DNA from: Chrysopilus asiliformis
Taxonomy: Eukaryota > Arthropoda > Insecta > Diptera > Rhagionidae
Assembly (NCBI GenBank): GCA_964034945.1
Contig: OZ035962.1
Span: 24,905,530 to 24,969,529 of the forward strand
Reading direction: 5' to 3'
Length of the DNA: 64,000 nucleotides
The notes beneath the pieces are model-generated. The model saw only the letters and a list, made by a program, of their open reading frames with translations. It was not told where the DNA came from and did no database searches. Below, piece after piece: positions 1 to 11,842 of this stretch. Position 1 is the stretch's first letter; the number at the start of each line of letters is the position of its first letter. The position numbers and the translations under genes were made by a program.

Positions 1-3000
1 TAAAAACTGGGCGACCAGGAGCCCTCTTTCCACTAAATAAATTACCATTTAACTGATTTATTAGATCCGATCCTGAAGATTGTGCAGCCAAGAAAAAAAA
101 TATTTATAAGAAAAGGGTTGACAGGTATTAAACATCCGTATTGTCCCCAATTTCTTTGCTTACTTGAACTTTTTCTCATTTAACTTCCGGTTTCCCAGTC
201 ACCTTCCAAAATATTGTCGCCACGTGGATTAACGGGAAGAGGGTGGAAAGGACTTCCATTTCATCCTCGTAGGTATGAAAAAGGAAATCGAAAATTTCAT
301 TAACGTGAAATAGGTCACTGGAAGCGAAAGGCCATACCATTAATAACATCCGTGATACAAAAACATTCCAGAATTTGACGACAATGAAAAAAAAAGGATA
401 CGATCATCAAATTGAATGTCAACTACTTGTATTTTATACCAATTTATTAATGTCGAAAATCACACGGTAAAGTTAAACCGCCTCAATTTACGTTGATACT
501 CATTCATAATTTGTTGGCCTGTGTGTGCGTCTGTGTTTGTGAAGAAATCCTTTGACTCCTATGCAAAAGCTAATAAATATTTATATTCATGATGAGGAGA
601 TATAGAGGGGGCTAACGATTGTAAAATGGGATTTTAGGTCGGATCTGAGAGATTTCATTTTAATGAAAGCTGAAATCTATGAGGATAAAATGTGATGGCT
701 CTGGGTCTTGTGGGCATTGAAAATTCTATGAAGCTGTGGTGAAAATTCACGCTCACACTCATGAAAATGTAATTTTCATGAAAAACCTCTAATTTAAGTC
801 TAGATCCATGTCAATTTCGAACTTTTTTAATGATTAAGGAATGTGTTTCAAATGAAAATAACCTTCGCTGTCAAGAATTTAGACGGAATTCAATACGAAG
901 GGTGTCAATTTAGATTCACATTATATACTAAACGCTATTTAGGCGGTGAATAATTGAGTGGAAAATTGAGTGGAAAATGACGTCTGTCAAGACGTTACCG
1001 TAAATATCTCTTTACTTCAATCTGAAATATCTCTTTATTTCTGCTTCGGTTTTTACATGCAAATCAAGTTTCATTTTCTATATAAAATTTGTTGTTTCGA
1101 TACTAGTTTAAAGGTGTTTTGAAAACTCAAATTGCCGCTTCGGCACCATTCTGCATGCCTGTCAACGCGGTACGCGCCTGCACTTAGTTTGTATACAAAT
1201 TTTATTCTGTATAACGCTTGGTTGTGTAGTTCGGTTCTGTAATAAACATTATAAAAGCGTAGTTAAGAAAAATCAAATACAAGTTGATTTAATGAAAATA
1301 AATACACTCACATAATGAATATTAACCTTCTGACTTTGAGAAATTCTATTTCTTTGAACAACTCTTTATGTTATTTTCGGCTTTTCTTGAAAACAGTCGG
1401 TGTCTTGGTCTCAAAATACCCAGTATTTAACAAAACGTGAAGTTGACTTTTTCACCTGTTGCATTTGTCTACTTAAATTCGAAACGGACGACTGAATTTG
1501 ACCTCTCCGGGCAACGAGCTGCCCAACAAAACGTTTCTTCTCTAGCTCCCTGGAGACCTTTACAAATGGTATATCATCAAAATAAATCCTCTAAGGAGGC
1601 GACTTTCAGGAATAAGAAATAAACTTTAAGATTTGTAACAAACATGTGTCAGGGATACGGTCACACAAACCGATATCCTTATACTGCGGTACGCCTCCGA
1701 CTTCTCAGAATATCCTAGCAAATATTGTATAAATTCTATACATTATACACATGTAGCTAACAATTGGTCGGTATCCTGTCCACGCTTTGTTGAGCAAATT
1801 ATTCTCATATGTAAGAAAGGAATTTCTGATCTTCTAACTATAGAACAGAATCCACCCTCGCGTATCCTCCCTTGTTGTTGATATCAAAGAGAATAGATAA
1901 ATTCTATACTGAGAAAATCTCACGCCGACTGCCCCCATCCACAATTACCCAGATTTCCTGCACTATTATTGTTGGATGATTCCAGCAGGACGTTGGGATA
2001 TAAGCTTAAACGCTATAGGAGATGATTTATAACGTTTCACAGTAACGTCTTCACCGTCACCTCATGTCCTGGCGATCCCAAATGAGAATACCCTACACAA
2101 ATTTGATTTCTGCCAAGAAAAAGTGTCTGGTGCCCGCTTTTCGACTGCTTGATGTGAGGTTAAGTATCAAATAATTTCCTCGCTTAGTGACGCTAATGCA
2201 TGAAATATTACGAACCTTTGTCGGAACTTGACCTACTAAGGATGCCAAATCCATTGGCTTTAGCGATAAGGGCCGGGAAAGTGACGAAAAAGGGAGGACG
2301 ACGTGTAGTTCTAGCATTTGGCTATGATTTTTTGCGTGATGAACGATTTTCTTTTTCTTCTGATTTTCCAACTCTGGGAGCTAAGCTGCTTATCAGTTTT
2401 TAGCAAAATAAACGAAATACTCGTAAATGGAAAAATTGGCGCAGATATACGTGTTTGACGAGACCGTTTGTTTGACAGATTTTCCAGGAAGTTTAATTTT
2501 CGACAGATTCATATGATCGAGAGAGGATTTTCAAAACGGTCCGGTCCGGCAGCAGTCGTCATCCATCAACATTTTTTGCACATTTTGTTGATATAAAAAG
2601 GTTTAAATTAATAATAGCTTTCCAATGATGTTTTCCAGTGTTAAAAGCGATTCTTATAAACTTTCAAGAACTAATAAATATGGAAATCTTTTTCGTCCTT
2701 GATTTTCTCAAACGAAACGACTGAATTGATTTGAAAGGCCGAAAATCAGCGCGCCATTTGCAACATTCGGAATTTATTTCGTTCTTTTCAATCCTTGCTG
2801 GTAGACATAACCCCTTAACTACGTATTATAAACGACCAACTATCATCTAACAAATTTTAAACAAGCTACGACGAGATTCCTTGAGGAATTCTACAGACTT
2901 TCTCCAACTTTTAATATTATGCCATCACATAACTGACATGCACACATATATGTATACTTATTCTATTAAAGGTGATGTGGCTTAATTGAAAATTCAGTGT

Positions 3001-4252
3001 AGACTAAATAGAGTGGCACGTTGGGCACGTAATCGAAGTTTCAGGCATCAAAACTTACACCGAATACCTGGCGTGTAGTCCCTAAAAGGTGGTTAGAGCT
3101 CATCTCAGACTGACTCCGATCCATGATGAAGTTTTTAGGTGAATTCCCTGCAGTTATGTACGACGATATTCATTCTGTACTCCTTTATACGAATATCACT
3201 CTATATTACGATGATACCGCATCCTGGAATAAAAATAGAGTATGAAAATAGCGATGATGATGATGATGAAGGAAAGGCGCATAAGGGCGCATAAGAGCGC
3301 AAAGGATATCGTCGTTAAATTTCGCGGCACGTTTTCAAATTATAATTTAGAGATCACGAGTGGAATATATTCCGACATGGAACATGGAAGGAACACGGAT
3401 GGAAAACGTTGTACCATGGATGATGGTGCGGTATTTATCTTACGGCATATTCACAGGACTCTCACTTCAATATAACACACTTTTTACACGTCGCATCGGG
3501 TGGGATAAGGGTTTTTTGTCATCGTCGTCATGCTTGAAAATCCTGTTCGAAGCGAAGGAGTTGGAGGGAAACATTAGGCGAATAAATGAGACCCCAGTGG
3601 ATCGCAACTCCCCAGAAAAACGGGGCGACGACGACGAGGGTGTCGAGAGGCAACTCTACAGAAAGGTGGAACATTTTCCAGGATCCATTCATCCGCACAC
3701 TCGAATTAGATATTCATGTTATTCGAAAATATTTGCGAATTTGCATTTAAGGATTTTGCAGAATTTTTCATCCTTTATTCATGTCTTCTTTTGTCCATGC
3801 AAAGTGCGAACTGAAGTGAACTCAAACTCCAGCTCAAATATCGTCTTAAGTCGACTTTTCTGCAGTGGAGACGGATCCAGCTGGTTTTAGGGAGAATCTA
3901 AGAAGCGGTTTCGTTGTTATGGCAGCATTGGGACCTTTAAGATAGCACATAATAAGGCATTTAATCGAATTTTCTGTTTAGTATTCACACTACGAAAGAT
4001 TTATAGATTTTTAAGCGCACGATGCGCCTTCAATACGAAAAATCTTTGCATTTAACATTACATAAGATTTGGAAAATGCGATTCTTTGCATATGGTTCGG
4101 AAATTTTCTCTGCTAATCAAATTTATCTTCACGTTAATCCAATTGCTGATATACGAATTACGCCTAAGCTTTCAACACCGGATTTTTCCTTCATTTTTAA
4201 ATAGGGTTACCTTATTTTTTTCGGGCCAATGCGGGACTAGATGAGTGGCATA
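1..4252. other. Unassigned AT-rich DNA, no gene recognised
   Basis: No coding region, RNA gene or clear transposon end was recognised here. Short open frames exist on both strands, but none carries a known motif. One piece, about 1115-1195, is a diverged copy of 33735-33815: both run from a TTTTSAAAAC motif through CATTCTRCATGC to GCGCGCCT/ACGCGCCT and CTAAGT or CTTAGT. This suggests an old dispersed repeat. Confidence 0.5.
3360..3890 (+). CDS. Unrecognised open frame of 176 codons, probably not a gene
   Basis: This is the longest open frame in the window that does not run through a tandem repeat. The predicted peptide has no signal peptide, membrane segment or domain that I recognise. It has a short acidic stretch (GDDDEGVE) near residue 90 and a C-rich patch near residue 145. 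No initiator, TATA box or polyadenylation signal at a convincing distance supports it, and no intron boundaries could be matched to a neighbouring frame. A frame of this length can occur by chance in 64 kb. It is listed only so that it can be tested against transcript data. Confidence 0.12.
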   Translation: MEYIPTWNMEGTRMENVVPWMMVRYLSYGIFTGLSLQYNTLFTRRIGWDKGFLSSSSCLKILFEAKELEGNIRRINETPVDRNSPEKRGDDDEGVERQLYRKVEHFPGSIHPHTRIRYSCYSKIFANLHLRILQNFSSFIHVFFCPCKVRTEVNSNSSSNIVLSRLFCSGDGSSWF

Positions 4253-4379
4253 GGAAGGGGGGGAGGGAGGGTGGAAGGAGGGGAGGGTGGATGGAGGGGA
4301 GGGTGGAAGGAGGGGAGGGTGAAGGAGGGGAGGGTGGAAGGAGGGGAGGGTGGAAGGAGTGGAGGGTGGAAGTAGGGGA
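4253..4379 (+). repeat. G-rich minisatellite, about 16-bp unit
   Basis: About seven tandem copies of a unit close to AGGGTGGAAGGAGGGG, preceded by a run of eight or more G. The G-rich strand is almost pure purine, with runs of three to four G every few bases, so it could form G-quadruplexes. Copies differ by single substitutions (GGATGG, GAGTGG, AAGTAGG) and one lacks a G. Confidence 0.9.
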
Positions 4380-6128
4380 TGTGAGCCTATCTGAAACTTT
4401 TCAATTAATTTAAAGAGTTATAATCCACACCGTTGCTTTTTGATATATTTCTCTACGCAAAATGCGTTTTTGATTAGTTAAAAAATTTCAGGTTATCTCA
4501 GAACAACTCGAACTGTCCCAAAATTATCTCGATTTTAGAGTCGAGCGAAAAGATTTTTCCTCAAACTTTTTAAATCATTTTTCATAAAAATTTTCCAATT
4601 TTTTTAAAGACTGTACATAAAATAAATTACAGCTCCTTTCACGCGCTCTCCTTTTCATGATTTTTTGTTTGGAATTTCATATCGCCAACACGTTGTTTCC
4701 GATCTTCCACAGGCCCAACCCCCTTCCCCCTGCCTTCCTTTTTCGGCACTCGTGTTTTATGGCTATCCGCTTTCGTCACTCAACAAACTCAAGTAGCATT
4801 TTTGTCGGATGCGCCGCGTCGTGGGCGGTTGACATCTTTCTTCGCCATTTAATTCTCAGCTGTGTGGCAGTGACTTCCGATGATGTTACGGAATAAGTAG
4901 AACCCGAACAAAATCGGTTAAAAATTGGCAGAAAGTCTAAGGAAAGTATGCATGAAAAAATACTGTTTTTGATACCAAATCGAAGATTGAAAACCGGATC
5001 AAAATCCGTTTAATGGTTCAAAAGTTATCAGAAAAATGGATTTAAAGAAAGGATAGTGGGGTTCTTCTTTTGTTCACAAAACCCATGTTTTCTATCTTCG
5101 CGTGCATTTTTTGATTGAAATTCGGTTTAAGACGTTCAAATTGTGTGTTTTGGAATTGCCTCGAGGTAATTATAGCCTTCTAATGTTTTAAATTGAGGAA
5201 TTTTGCAAAGCCGAGGAGCAGAAGGGGCAAAGGGGAAACATGATGAAAAAGTAATTCTGGAATTAGGCAAAAAACTTGTGTGGATAAAATACTTTTTAAC
5301 CACAAAGGCAGAAATCAATTCAAAAGGAAAACTTAATCCAAATCCCCTTTCGAAAAGAATGAAAAATCGTAATTAAAACCAAAAAAAAATGTTTAAAGAA
5401 CGAAAAATGTTTTGCATTTGAATTAAAAGATTTTCCAACTTTGTACAAAACTCACAAGAAAAGGGATTTTTTTTGCTGGTTTCTTTCTTTTCAACAAACA
5501 AAAATGTTTGACAAACAAACAATACTCGTACTTCATACCAAAACCCTAAAATATCGTTTAATTAACTTTGCTTGCACTAAGTAAACAATATTCAGGATTC
5601 CTTAAGGAACCTCATTTTTCAACGAAAAATCAACAATATCTAGTGCTCGTGCTGGAGTTAGGTTTAAAAAAAAACGAATACGAGATGATTCAGTCGAAAA
5701 ATGTAAGACTCAACGTCTGATGGAGGATAATGGCACACTTATAAGATGTTAAATTTTTCCCCTGATTTCTAGGATTTTACCTGAGCGCTTCAAGTGATTG
5801 AAAAACAAGCAGACAATAGGAGAATCCATCGAAGAATTTCTTGTAGAGGAAAATGCAAAAAATAAGTGAACTCGTAGAACATTAAAATTCAATTTACAAT
5901 TAAAACGACTTCAACCAGCGAAACCTTTTTTAATAAATATAAAAAGTCTCTTACGAGCAAAAGTCGATGGAAAATATTGAAATAAAATTGAGATGAAAAT
6001 TTTTCAAAGGAAATTGCATTTCACAGCATTCCAGAAATTTCCCATCCTTTTCAACTATTCGATGAACCCATATATTTATATGAGTTCTGTATTTCATCTT
6101 GATAAGTCCTTTTGCTTTCTGATGCTGA
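4380..6128. other. Unassigned AT-rich DNA
   Basis: No gene, RNA or transposon end was recognised. Homopolymer A and T runs are frequent. The stretch ends at the TA that flanks the element starting at 6131. Confidence 0.5.
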
Positions 6129-6130
6129 TA

Positions 6131-6879
6131 CACGGTAGAAATTTTGGGTCGATTTTTTAAACTTTTTAGGTTTACATATTTATTCAAACTAAATTGAGTT
6201 TAAATTTTAAACTAAAAAGTTTAAAATTTCTGAACAACGAAATCCCGAATCTTTTTCAACTAAATATTTGAAATTTTCAAATTTAAATGTTTAAACCATT
6301 TTGAATTTTTAAACCAAAAAAAATTGTTCTTTTTTTCAAACCAAAATTGAATTTTTAAACGAAAAAAGTTCGAAATTTAGATCACAAATTTGGATTTTTA
6401 AACCAAAGTTGAATTCTTAAACCAAAAAAGGCGAATTTTCAATCCAAAGTTGGATTTTAACCAAAATTGAATTTTGAAACCAACAAATTTTAAATTTTGA
6501 ACCAAAATTGAATTTTTGAACCCAAAAAGTTGAATTTTTCACTTTTTGGTTTTATTTTTAAACTTTTTAGTTTAAAGATTAAACTATTTGAAGTTAGAAA
6601 TTACATTTTTTCGTCTTTTCGGTTTAATTTTTCAACTTTTTAGTTGATTTCGGTTTAATTTTTCAACGTTACGAAATTTTGTCATGAAAAATTTTAACTT
6701 TAAAATATTTTAAAAGTTTAAAAACTCAACCTAGAAGTTTAAAAAAAATTCGAAAATTCGTTTTGCAAAACACGCCGATTGAACATTTTTAAATTAAATA
6801 TTTAGATAAAAAAATATTTAGATTTGAACCCAAAACAGTTGAGTAAAGTTGAAAACATCAATCCAAATTTTCCACCGTG
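6131..6879. mobile_element. 749-bp TIR element with TA target duplication
   Basis: The left end reads TA then CACGGTAGAAATTTTGG. The right end reads CCAAATTTTCCACCGTG then TA, so the ends are inverted repeats with few mismatches. The interior is very AT-rich and made of degenerate units such as TTTTTAAACCAAA and TTGAATTTTTAAAC on both strands, which explains the simple-repeat look of 6140-6870. There is no transposase frame, so it is non-autonomous. A TA duplication with a CAC start fits a Tc1/mariner-like or related TA-targeting element; the superfamily is inferred. The next element begins 4 bp downstream. Confidence 0.7.
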
Positions 6880-6883
6880 TATA

Positions 6884-7155
6884 CACTCAGAAAAATGGAG
6901 GCTAACTCGACGACCTACATACGGCGTAATTGGCCTCGGGCAGGCGCGCGTTCGCCTGCATGTGGGTAAGTAAAACTGAGTTGACCTGTGGTCGGAGAAA
7001 TTCTGAAATTAAGCCACCAGCAGGTGAAGTAGGGCATTGGGAGCTGCACGAGTTGACCTTAGATAGGTTAACTCTGACCGCTAGCTGGCTTACAGACACC
7101 TCTGTAAGGTCAGAGTTAACCTGACAAAAAGTTGACCTGGACATTTTTCTGAGTG
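6884..7155 (+). mobile_element. 272-bp MITE, copy 1 (CACTCAG family)
   Basis: TIRs are CACTCAGAAAAATG and CATTTTTCTGAGTG, flanked by TA at 6882-6883 and 7156-7157. The interior is moderately GC-rich, unlike its surroundings, and contains several TGACCT/AGGTCA motifs. It differs from copy 2 (7158-7429) at three positions and from copy 3 (37759-38030, opposite strand) at four, and all three are exactly 272 bp. It lacks any coding capacity; short open frames in it are shadows. The ends match those of the longer element at 32039-35465, of which it looks like an internally deleted derivative. Confidence 0.92.
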
Positions 7156-7157
7156 TA

Positions 7158-7429
7158 CACTCAGAAAAATGGAGGCTAACTCGATGACCTACATACGGCG
7201 TAATTGGCCTCGGGCAGGCGCGCGTTCGCCTGCATGTGGGCAAGTAAAACTGAGTTGACCTGTGGTCGGAGAAATTCTGAAATTAAGCCACCAGCAGGTG
7301 AAGTAGGGCATTGGGAGCTGCACGAGTTGACCTTAGATAGGTTAATTCTGACCGCTAGCTGGCTTACAGACACCTCTGTAAGGTCAGAGTTAACCTGACA
7401 AAAAGTTGACCTGGACATTTTTCTGAGTG
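7158..7429 (+). mobile_element. 272-bp MITE, copy 2 (CACTCAG family)
   Basis: It has the same 14-bp TIRs as copy 1 and shares a single TA (7156-7157) with it; the right TA is 7430-7431. It lies in the same orientation as copy 1. The shared TA fits insertion of one copy into the TA duplication of the other rather than unequal crossing over, although a tandem duplication cannot be excluded. There is no coding capacity. Confidence 0.92.
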
Positions 7430-7431
7430 TA

Positions 7432-9190
7432 ATTCTATTCGTATACTTATGAAGAATATGGATTGAATGCTGGTGATGAAATACTGAAATTATAAGGAAA
7501 ACTATAAAGAGCCAAACCAACATCAGAAAGTACAAATATCTTAGATAGAAAATAACGTCTTCGGAATGCAATTATGGAATATTGAGTCTCTGTCGTCTTT
7601 ACCGAGTTTACTTTTCGATCCCTTTTTCAACTTCTATCTGATGATTTTCTTTCCACTTTACGTTTTCTTTCGTGCTCTCAAACATTTCCAATGAATACTG
7701 GAATTTCCGGGTGAAGTGCAAAAGGGAAGCAGCTATTAATTAAAAGAAATGTTAACTATGTTTCCAGAACAGAAATTGTTTTTCAAGACGAAAACGTGAT
7801 ATATTTAAATTGAAGTGCATCCTGGAGTGCAGGACAATGAAATAGGGTTGATGCGTCCTCAATCGTATTATTGCAAAATGTCTGATTCTACTTAAAATTC
7901 AGTGGACGAACGTTTTAGAAAACTATTATTATTGTTTGCAAATACTTGGAGTAATTGAAATGGAGATTCCGATCGTGGTGCATATTCTAAAAAGGGGGAT
8001 TTTAAAAAAAAATGGAATTCCAAGAAACAGAAAACGTTTGTTGAAAAATGATTAGCCTTTAGACTAATTTTAAATTCGGATTTTTCCCAAACTGTAATAA
8101 ATTTGAACTACTAAGAACACAATAACCACTTCTCATATGTTATTTTAAACTCACATGATTTTAAATGCTAAAATATTTCATCAATCAAGGAAACTCAAGC
8201 TTATTATGAAAATATTTATAACCGTATTATGCAAAAGTCTGTTGAAATATAATAATTTGAATTAACATTATCTATTTTGAATAGAAATTAAAATGGCGTG
8301 GAGGATCCAGTGTTAATGTATTTTATAATCAATTTCTTTCGACAGTAAATTACATTTGATTATAGCTTGGAAGGGGCGAAAAACGAATCCGTAGATCGTT
8401 TCAACAACAACAAAAACCGCCAGGATGAAAATAATTGCATGAAAAACGAAACAAAATTCAATTAACTGAGTACAAAATTTAAATGGATACAGACATTATC
8501 CCTGCGATTATAAGATGTTCATCTCGTTTCCTCCTTTCTTTCGAATGGCGGCGAAACAGTGTTTTTATTATCCGCTTGTAATACCGCAGGATCTAATTCA
8601 AGGACTTGAGGCTTTTTCTATAAGTTTTGGTAAGTAGGCGTGAATGTGTGTTTCATGGGAAATTGGTAAAATGGGGGAAAAAAAGGTTTGTTTTTTTTTT
8701 TAATACCATTTACATTTTATTGGTGAAGAAAGTATAGGAAAGTTTTTTCTTAGGCGTCCATACATACACAAACACACATAATGGTAACGCAAAAGTTAAA
8801 CCAAAAATTGGCGAAATTTATGTTGACAGGTTTACGATTATGTTTTAGCTTTTCGTGCAATAAAACTCGATAGCGTCAATGAGTAATTCAATTCAAAATT
8901 CCAAGGTGCTTATTATTAAGTCAATTAGTAGGTACCATCATCCAGGTACCATCATCCGACAGCTCATTATGTGTTTTCCTTGAATAACTTTCGCTATTAC
9001 ACCGCTGTATCCTCTCTTTCGTAGAATATGATGGGTTAAAATTGCTGTACGGATCCGCTATACACGATACCGAAATTATGTAAGTTTTATATATAAGCCA
9101 TTCGGGAAGAGTTTTGTAGGTTCCTGGGAACATCTCGGGACCACTCTCCCTGCCTCTTACATATGTGCGAGGCAACAGTGAAAAGTTTTG
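7432..9190. other. Unassigned AT-rich DNA
   Basis: No gene or element end was recognised. A weak CA-rich patch lies at about 8760-8780. A short direct repeat of TAGGTACCATCATCC / CAGGTACCATCATCC lies at about 8929-8958. Confidence 0.5.
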
Positions 9191-9199
9191 GGTCGGGGA

Positions 9200-9720
9200 A
9201 AATTATATGATTTTGGAAAAATCATCCTTTTTTTCTCTCCGCGCCCCTTCTTACAGAAGTTATGAGGTAAAATATCAGATCAATCGGTTGAAATGTTTCT
9301 GAGTTACGGGCTGTCAATAAACTACGTTACACTTTTGGGTCTGCGATAGTGGGATGGCGTTACAAAACTCCATACAGAAAATCGTGAAAATACGCGATGG
9401 TGTGGTGGCGGAGGTTGGGGGGTTGGGGTTGGAAAAGCCGAAAATTAGCGTAGGACGCATTTTTGTTTATGGTTTTCCACTTTATTTTTGTGGTTTTCGA
9501 TTTTTTTTTTAGAAAATGAGGGGAGAGGGGAGCATAAAAGGGAAATTTTTTGTCAAAAATGAAGGTCCACTTCAAAGTCTTTTTAGAAATAATAGCTTTA
9601 AAATTAGAACTCGAAAACCAATCGATCGAAATTTTCGTCACTGGTTGTCCATAAAACCCGTCTACCTTTTAAAGGAGGGTGGTCTGCGTTAATTGTGATG
9701 ACTGTACTAAAGTGTACCCA
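9200..9720. repeat. Old dispersed-repeat DNA with GGGCTGTCAATAAACTACGT-type end
   Basis: At about 9309 the sequence reads GGGCTGTCAATAAACTACGT. This is related to the inverted ends of the 152-bp element at 37538-37689 (GGTGGTCCATAAAATACGT, GGGGCTGTCGATAAAATACG). A second, directly oriented related motif, GGTTGTCCATAAAACCCGTC, is at about 9645. The upstream part (9260-9305) carries the phrase ATCAATCGGTTGAAATGTTTCTGAG, which is typical of non-coding insect repeats. Boundaries are not resolved. Confidence 0.4.
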
Positions 9721-11672
9721 TATCTCTAAATACAGGCTAGATCGGTTCCAAAAATATCGAAACACCGACGATGCTGTGCATTATGATTGCTCGCAATTGC
9801 GTTCCAATGCAATATACTCCGATTTTTGATCGTATATGCAAACGAAAGGCTGCAAAACAAATTTTGAAAATAAGGGAAGGAGGAGGGTTCGAAAAACCCA
9901 ACATTTTAAAACTAAGGTTCCTAAAGGAAAATTTGGGTACATCTTTCTTGCCAGGCCCGGAACTTTTAACCGTATCCTTTCAGGTTGATTATATGATGCC
10001 CTTGACAGTCAAGTGGTGCAGATCCTACAGCACCTCTACGATGGGGAGACTTTTCCTCGCATCTGGCACCAAGTGAAGCTGGGTTTTCCTTCTTCAAAAA
10101 GCGTCCTAAGCAGTTAAGAACTCAAACTTCTCATGTTTCAGCAAACAAACGATGGTGTCGTTTTTGTTCCAGATCTGAATGTATGTGTAAACGCCGATAT
10201 GTGGTATAAAGAAGCTTAGGCTAACAATTCGACGGATTAAATTTAATGAGGATCCAATGTGAGCACTCAGGAGCGTGAATTTAATTAGGCGAAGGTGTAT
10301 GTTTTTTTTTGCTAAAAAGTCAACATAAAACGGTACATTCCGGTTCAGTACCAATTCCAGGTGTGATTTCGATTTTATGCCATGTTATAAAAAAAGACAC
10401 ATATAATCAAAACGGTTACCATGTCGCTGAAGGTGAATTGGGATGAAAGATCTTTAATAATAATAATTTCCTCCCGTTTTCGTTGCCGTTTACTGTCACA
10501 TATATATATTTCGGATGTACATTCGGCTACCATGTCGGAATTTGTTTGCAAACACAGCTAAATTGAATGAAATTAAAGGTGCGAAGGGTTTCCTATCCCT
10601 TGACAATCCATCCGCACACTCGTACGACCCACCCGACAATAAAAGACGAATATTACACACGGGAGTTAATTGAGTCATGTAACATAACATTGAAGGTAAA
10701 TTGGAAGAAATTTCATGATTTTATGAGGCGTACAATTGGCGTAACCGTCGACACCACAACATATTCCTCTGAATTGGATCCAGTTGAGCGGACAAACGTT
10801 TTTCCACTGAAAAATTCCATTCTGGTTAGCGGGTGTGAGTCAAGCACGAGGGATGGTTTTCCATCCACATATGGAAAATTCATACGAATTACTCCACACG
10901 ACATGTGAAGAAAACTCAAGGTTTCATTGCCCGATTTTTTTTTGTCTTATTGTATATCGCTTGTAAGAAACACTGACAAATACACCACGTGCAAGAAATT
11001 TTTATGCCTTTTGAATCATATTTCATATTTTAATACATCACATCGAATGTGAATGTAAAGCTCGATTCTGAAAGATGTTAAAGTCATGTGTTTTCACATA
11101 TTTCTATATATTTTCTCTATATGTTTATTTATTTTCTGCCATGGTAAAGCTTATCGTGTTTTATGGTTGATGTTTTTATAGATTGCTCCAGCTGTTGGCG
11201 TACGATAAAAAATTAACCTATTCAAGGATATGAAAATGGGAAAAGTTGGAAGTTTTACTGTGGGAATAAAAATGTTTCAGGAAAAAGTCAAGATCGATGT
11301 TTTCAAATGAATTTGTTCAACAAATATCAAAAAAATTTTTAGTTGAAAATGGCTTTTTTTGAAATTTTTTTAACACTAAAATAAAGGTAGGGTTTTTTTA
11401 AATTTGTGTTTTTTTTTTGAATTTTAAACAGAGTTGGTAAATTACACGTACATGTACGTAAATTACATGTAATTAACGTAACTAATGTATTTAATTAAAA
11501 CTGATGTAACTTATGGTTTGGACCACTCCTTCTCCCTCTCTTATACAAATGGATTTTTTAAAATCGAAATTCGATCTGTTTTCATATAGACTGTTTGTAC
11601 CCGTCGTTGCTGAGTTTTTTTTCGAGATTTTTGCACTGGGCACCAATCATGTATTCCGACGCATCTCTGTCT
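9721..11672. other. Unassigned DNA
   Basis: No gene was recognised. Short frames on both strands near 9771-10076 and 10567-10919 overlap each other and have no recognisable motif. A small palindromic patch of GTACATGTAC and TTACATGTAA motifs lies at 11445-11475. Confidence 0.45.
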
Positions 11673-11842
11673 TTCGACTTCGACGCAGCTTTTAACTCTT
11701 GACTTCGCCATATCAGCAGCTTTAAATTTCCTGGAGTGACAGTCAGAATCACGTTTCGATTCATAGTGACGATTCCGCGAAATTTCAAGCTGCAGATTTC
11801 AAGCGGCGAAGTTAAGAGGTAAAAGGTGCGTCGAAGTCGAAG
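11673..11842. mobile_element. 170-bp inverted-repeat element
   Basis: The left arm begins TTCGACTTCGACGCAGCTTT and the right arm, read on the opposite strand, begins TTCGACTTCGACGCACCTTT. The match continues for about 38 bp (AACTCTTGACTTCGCC against ACCTCTTAACTTCGCC) with a handful of mismatches. Length and structure fit a foldback-type MITE. No clear target duplication was seen and there is no coding capacity. Confidence 0.55.

Noticed and set aside
6902..7571. Paired frames on both strands (MASGRRAFACM and similar)
   Set aside because: They lie within the two 272-bp MITE copies and are duplicated only because the MITE is.
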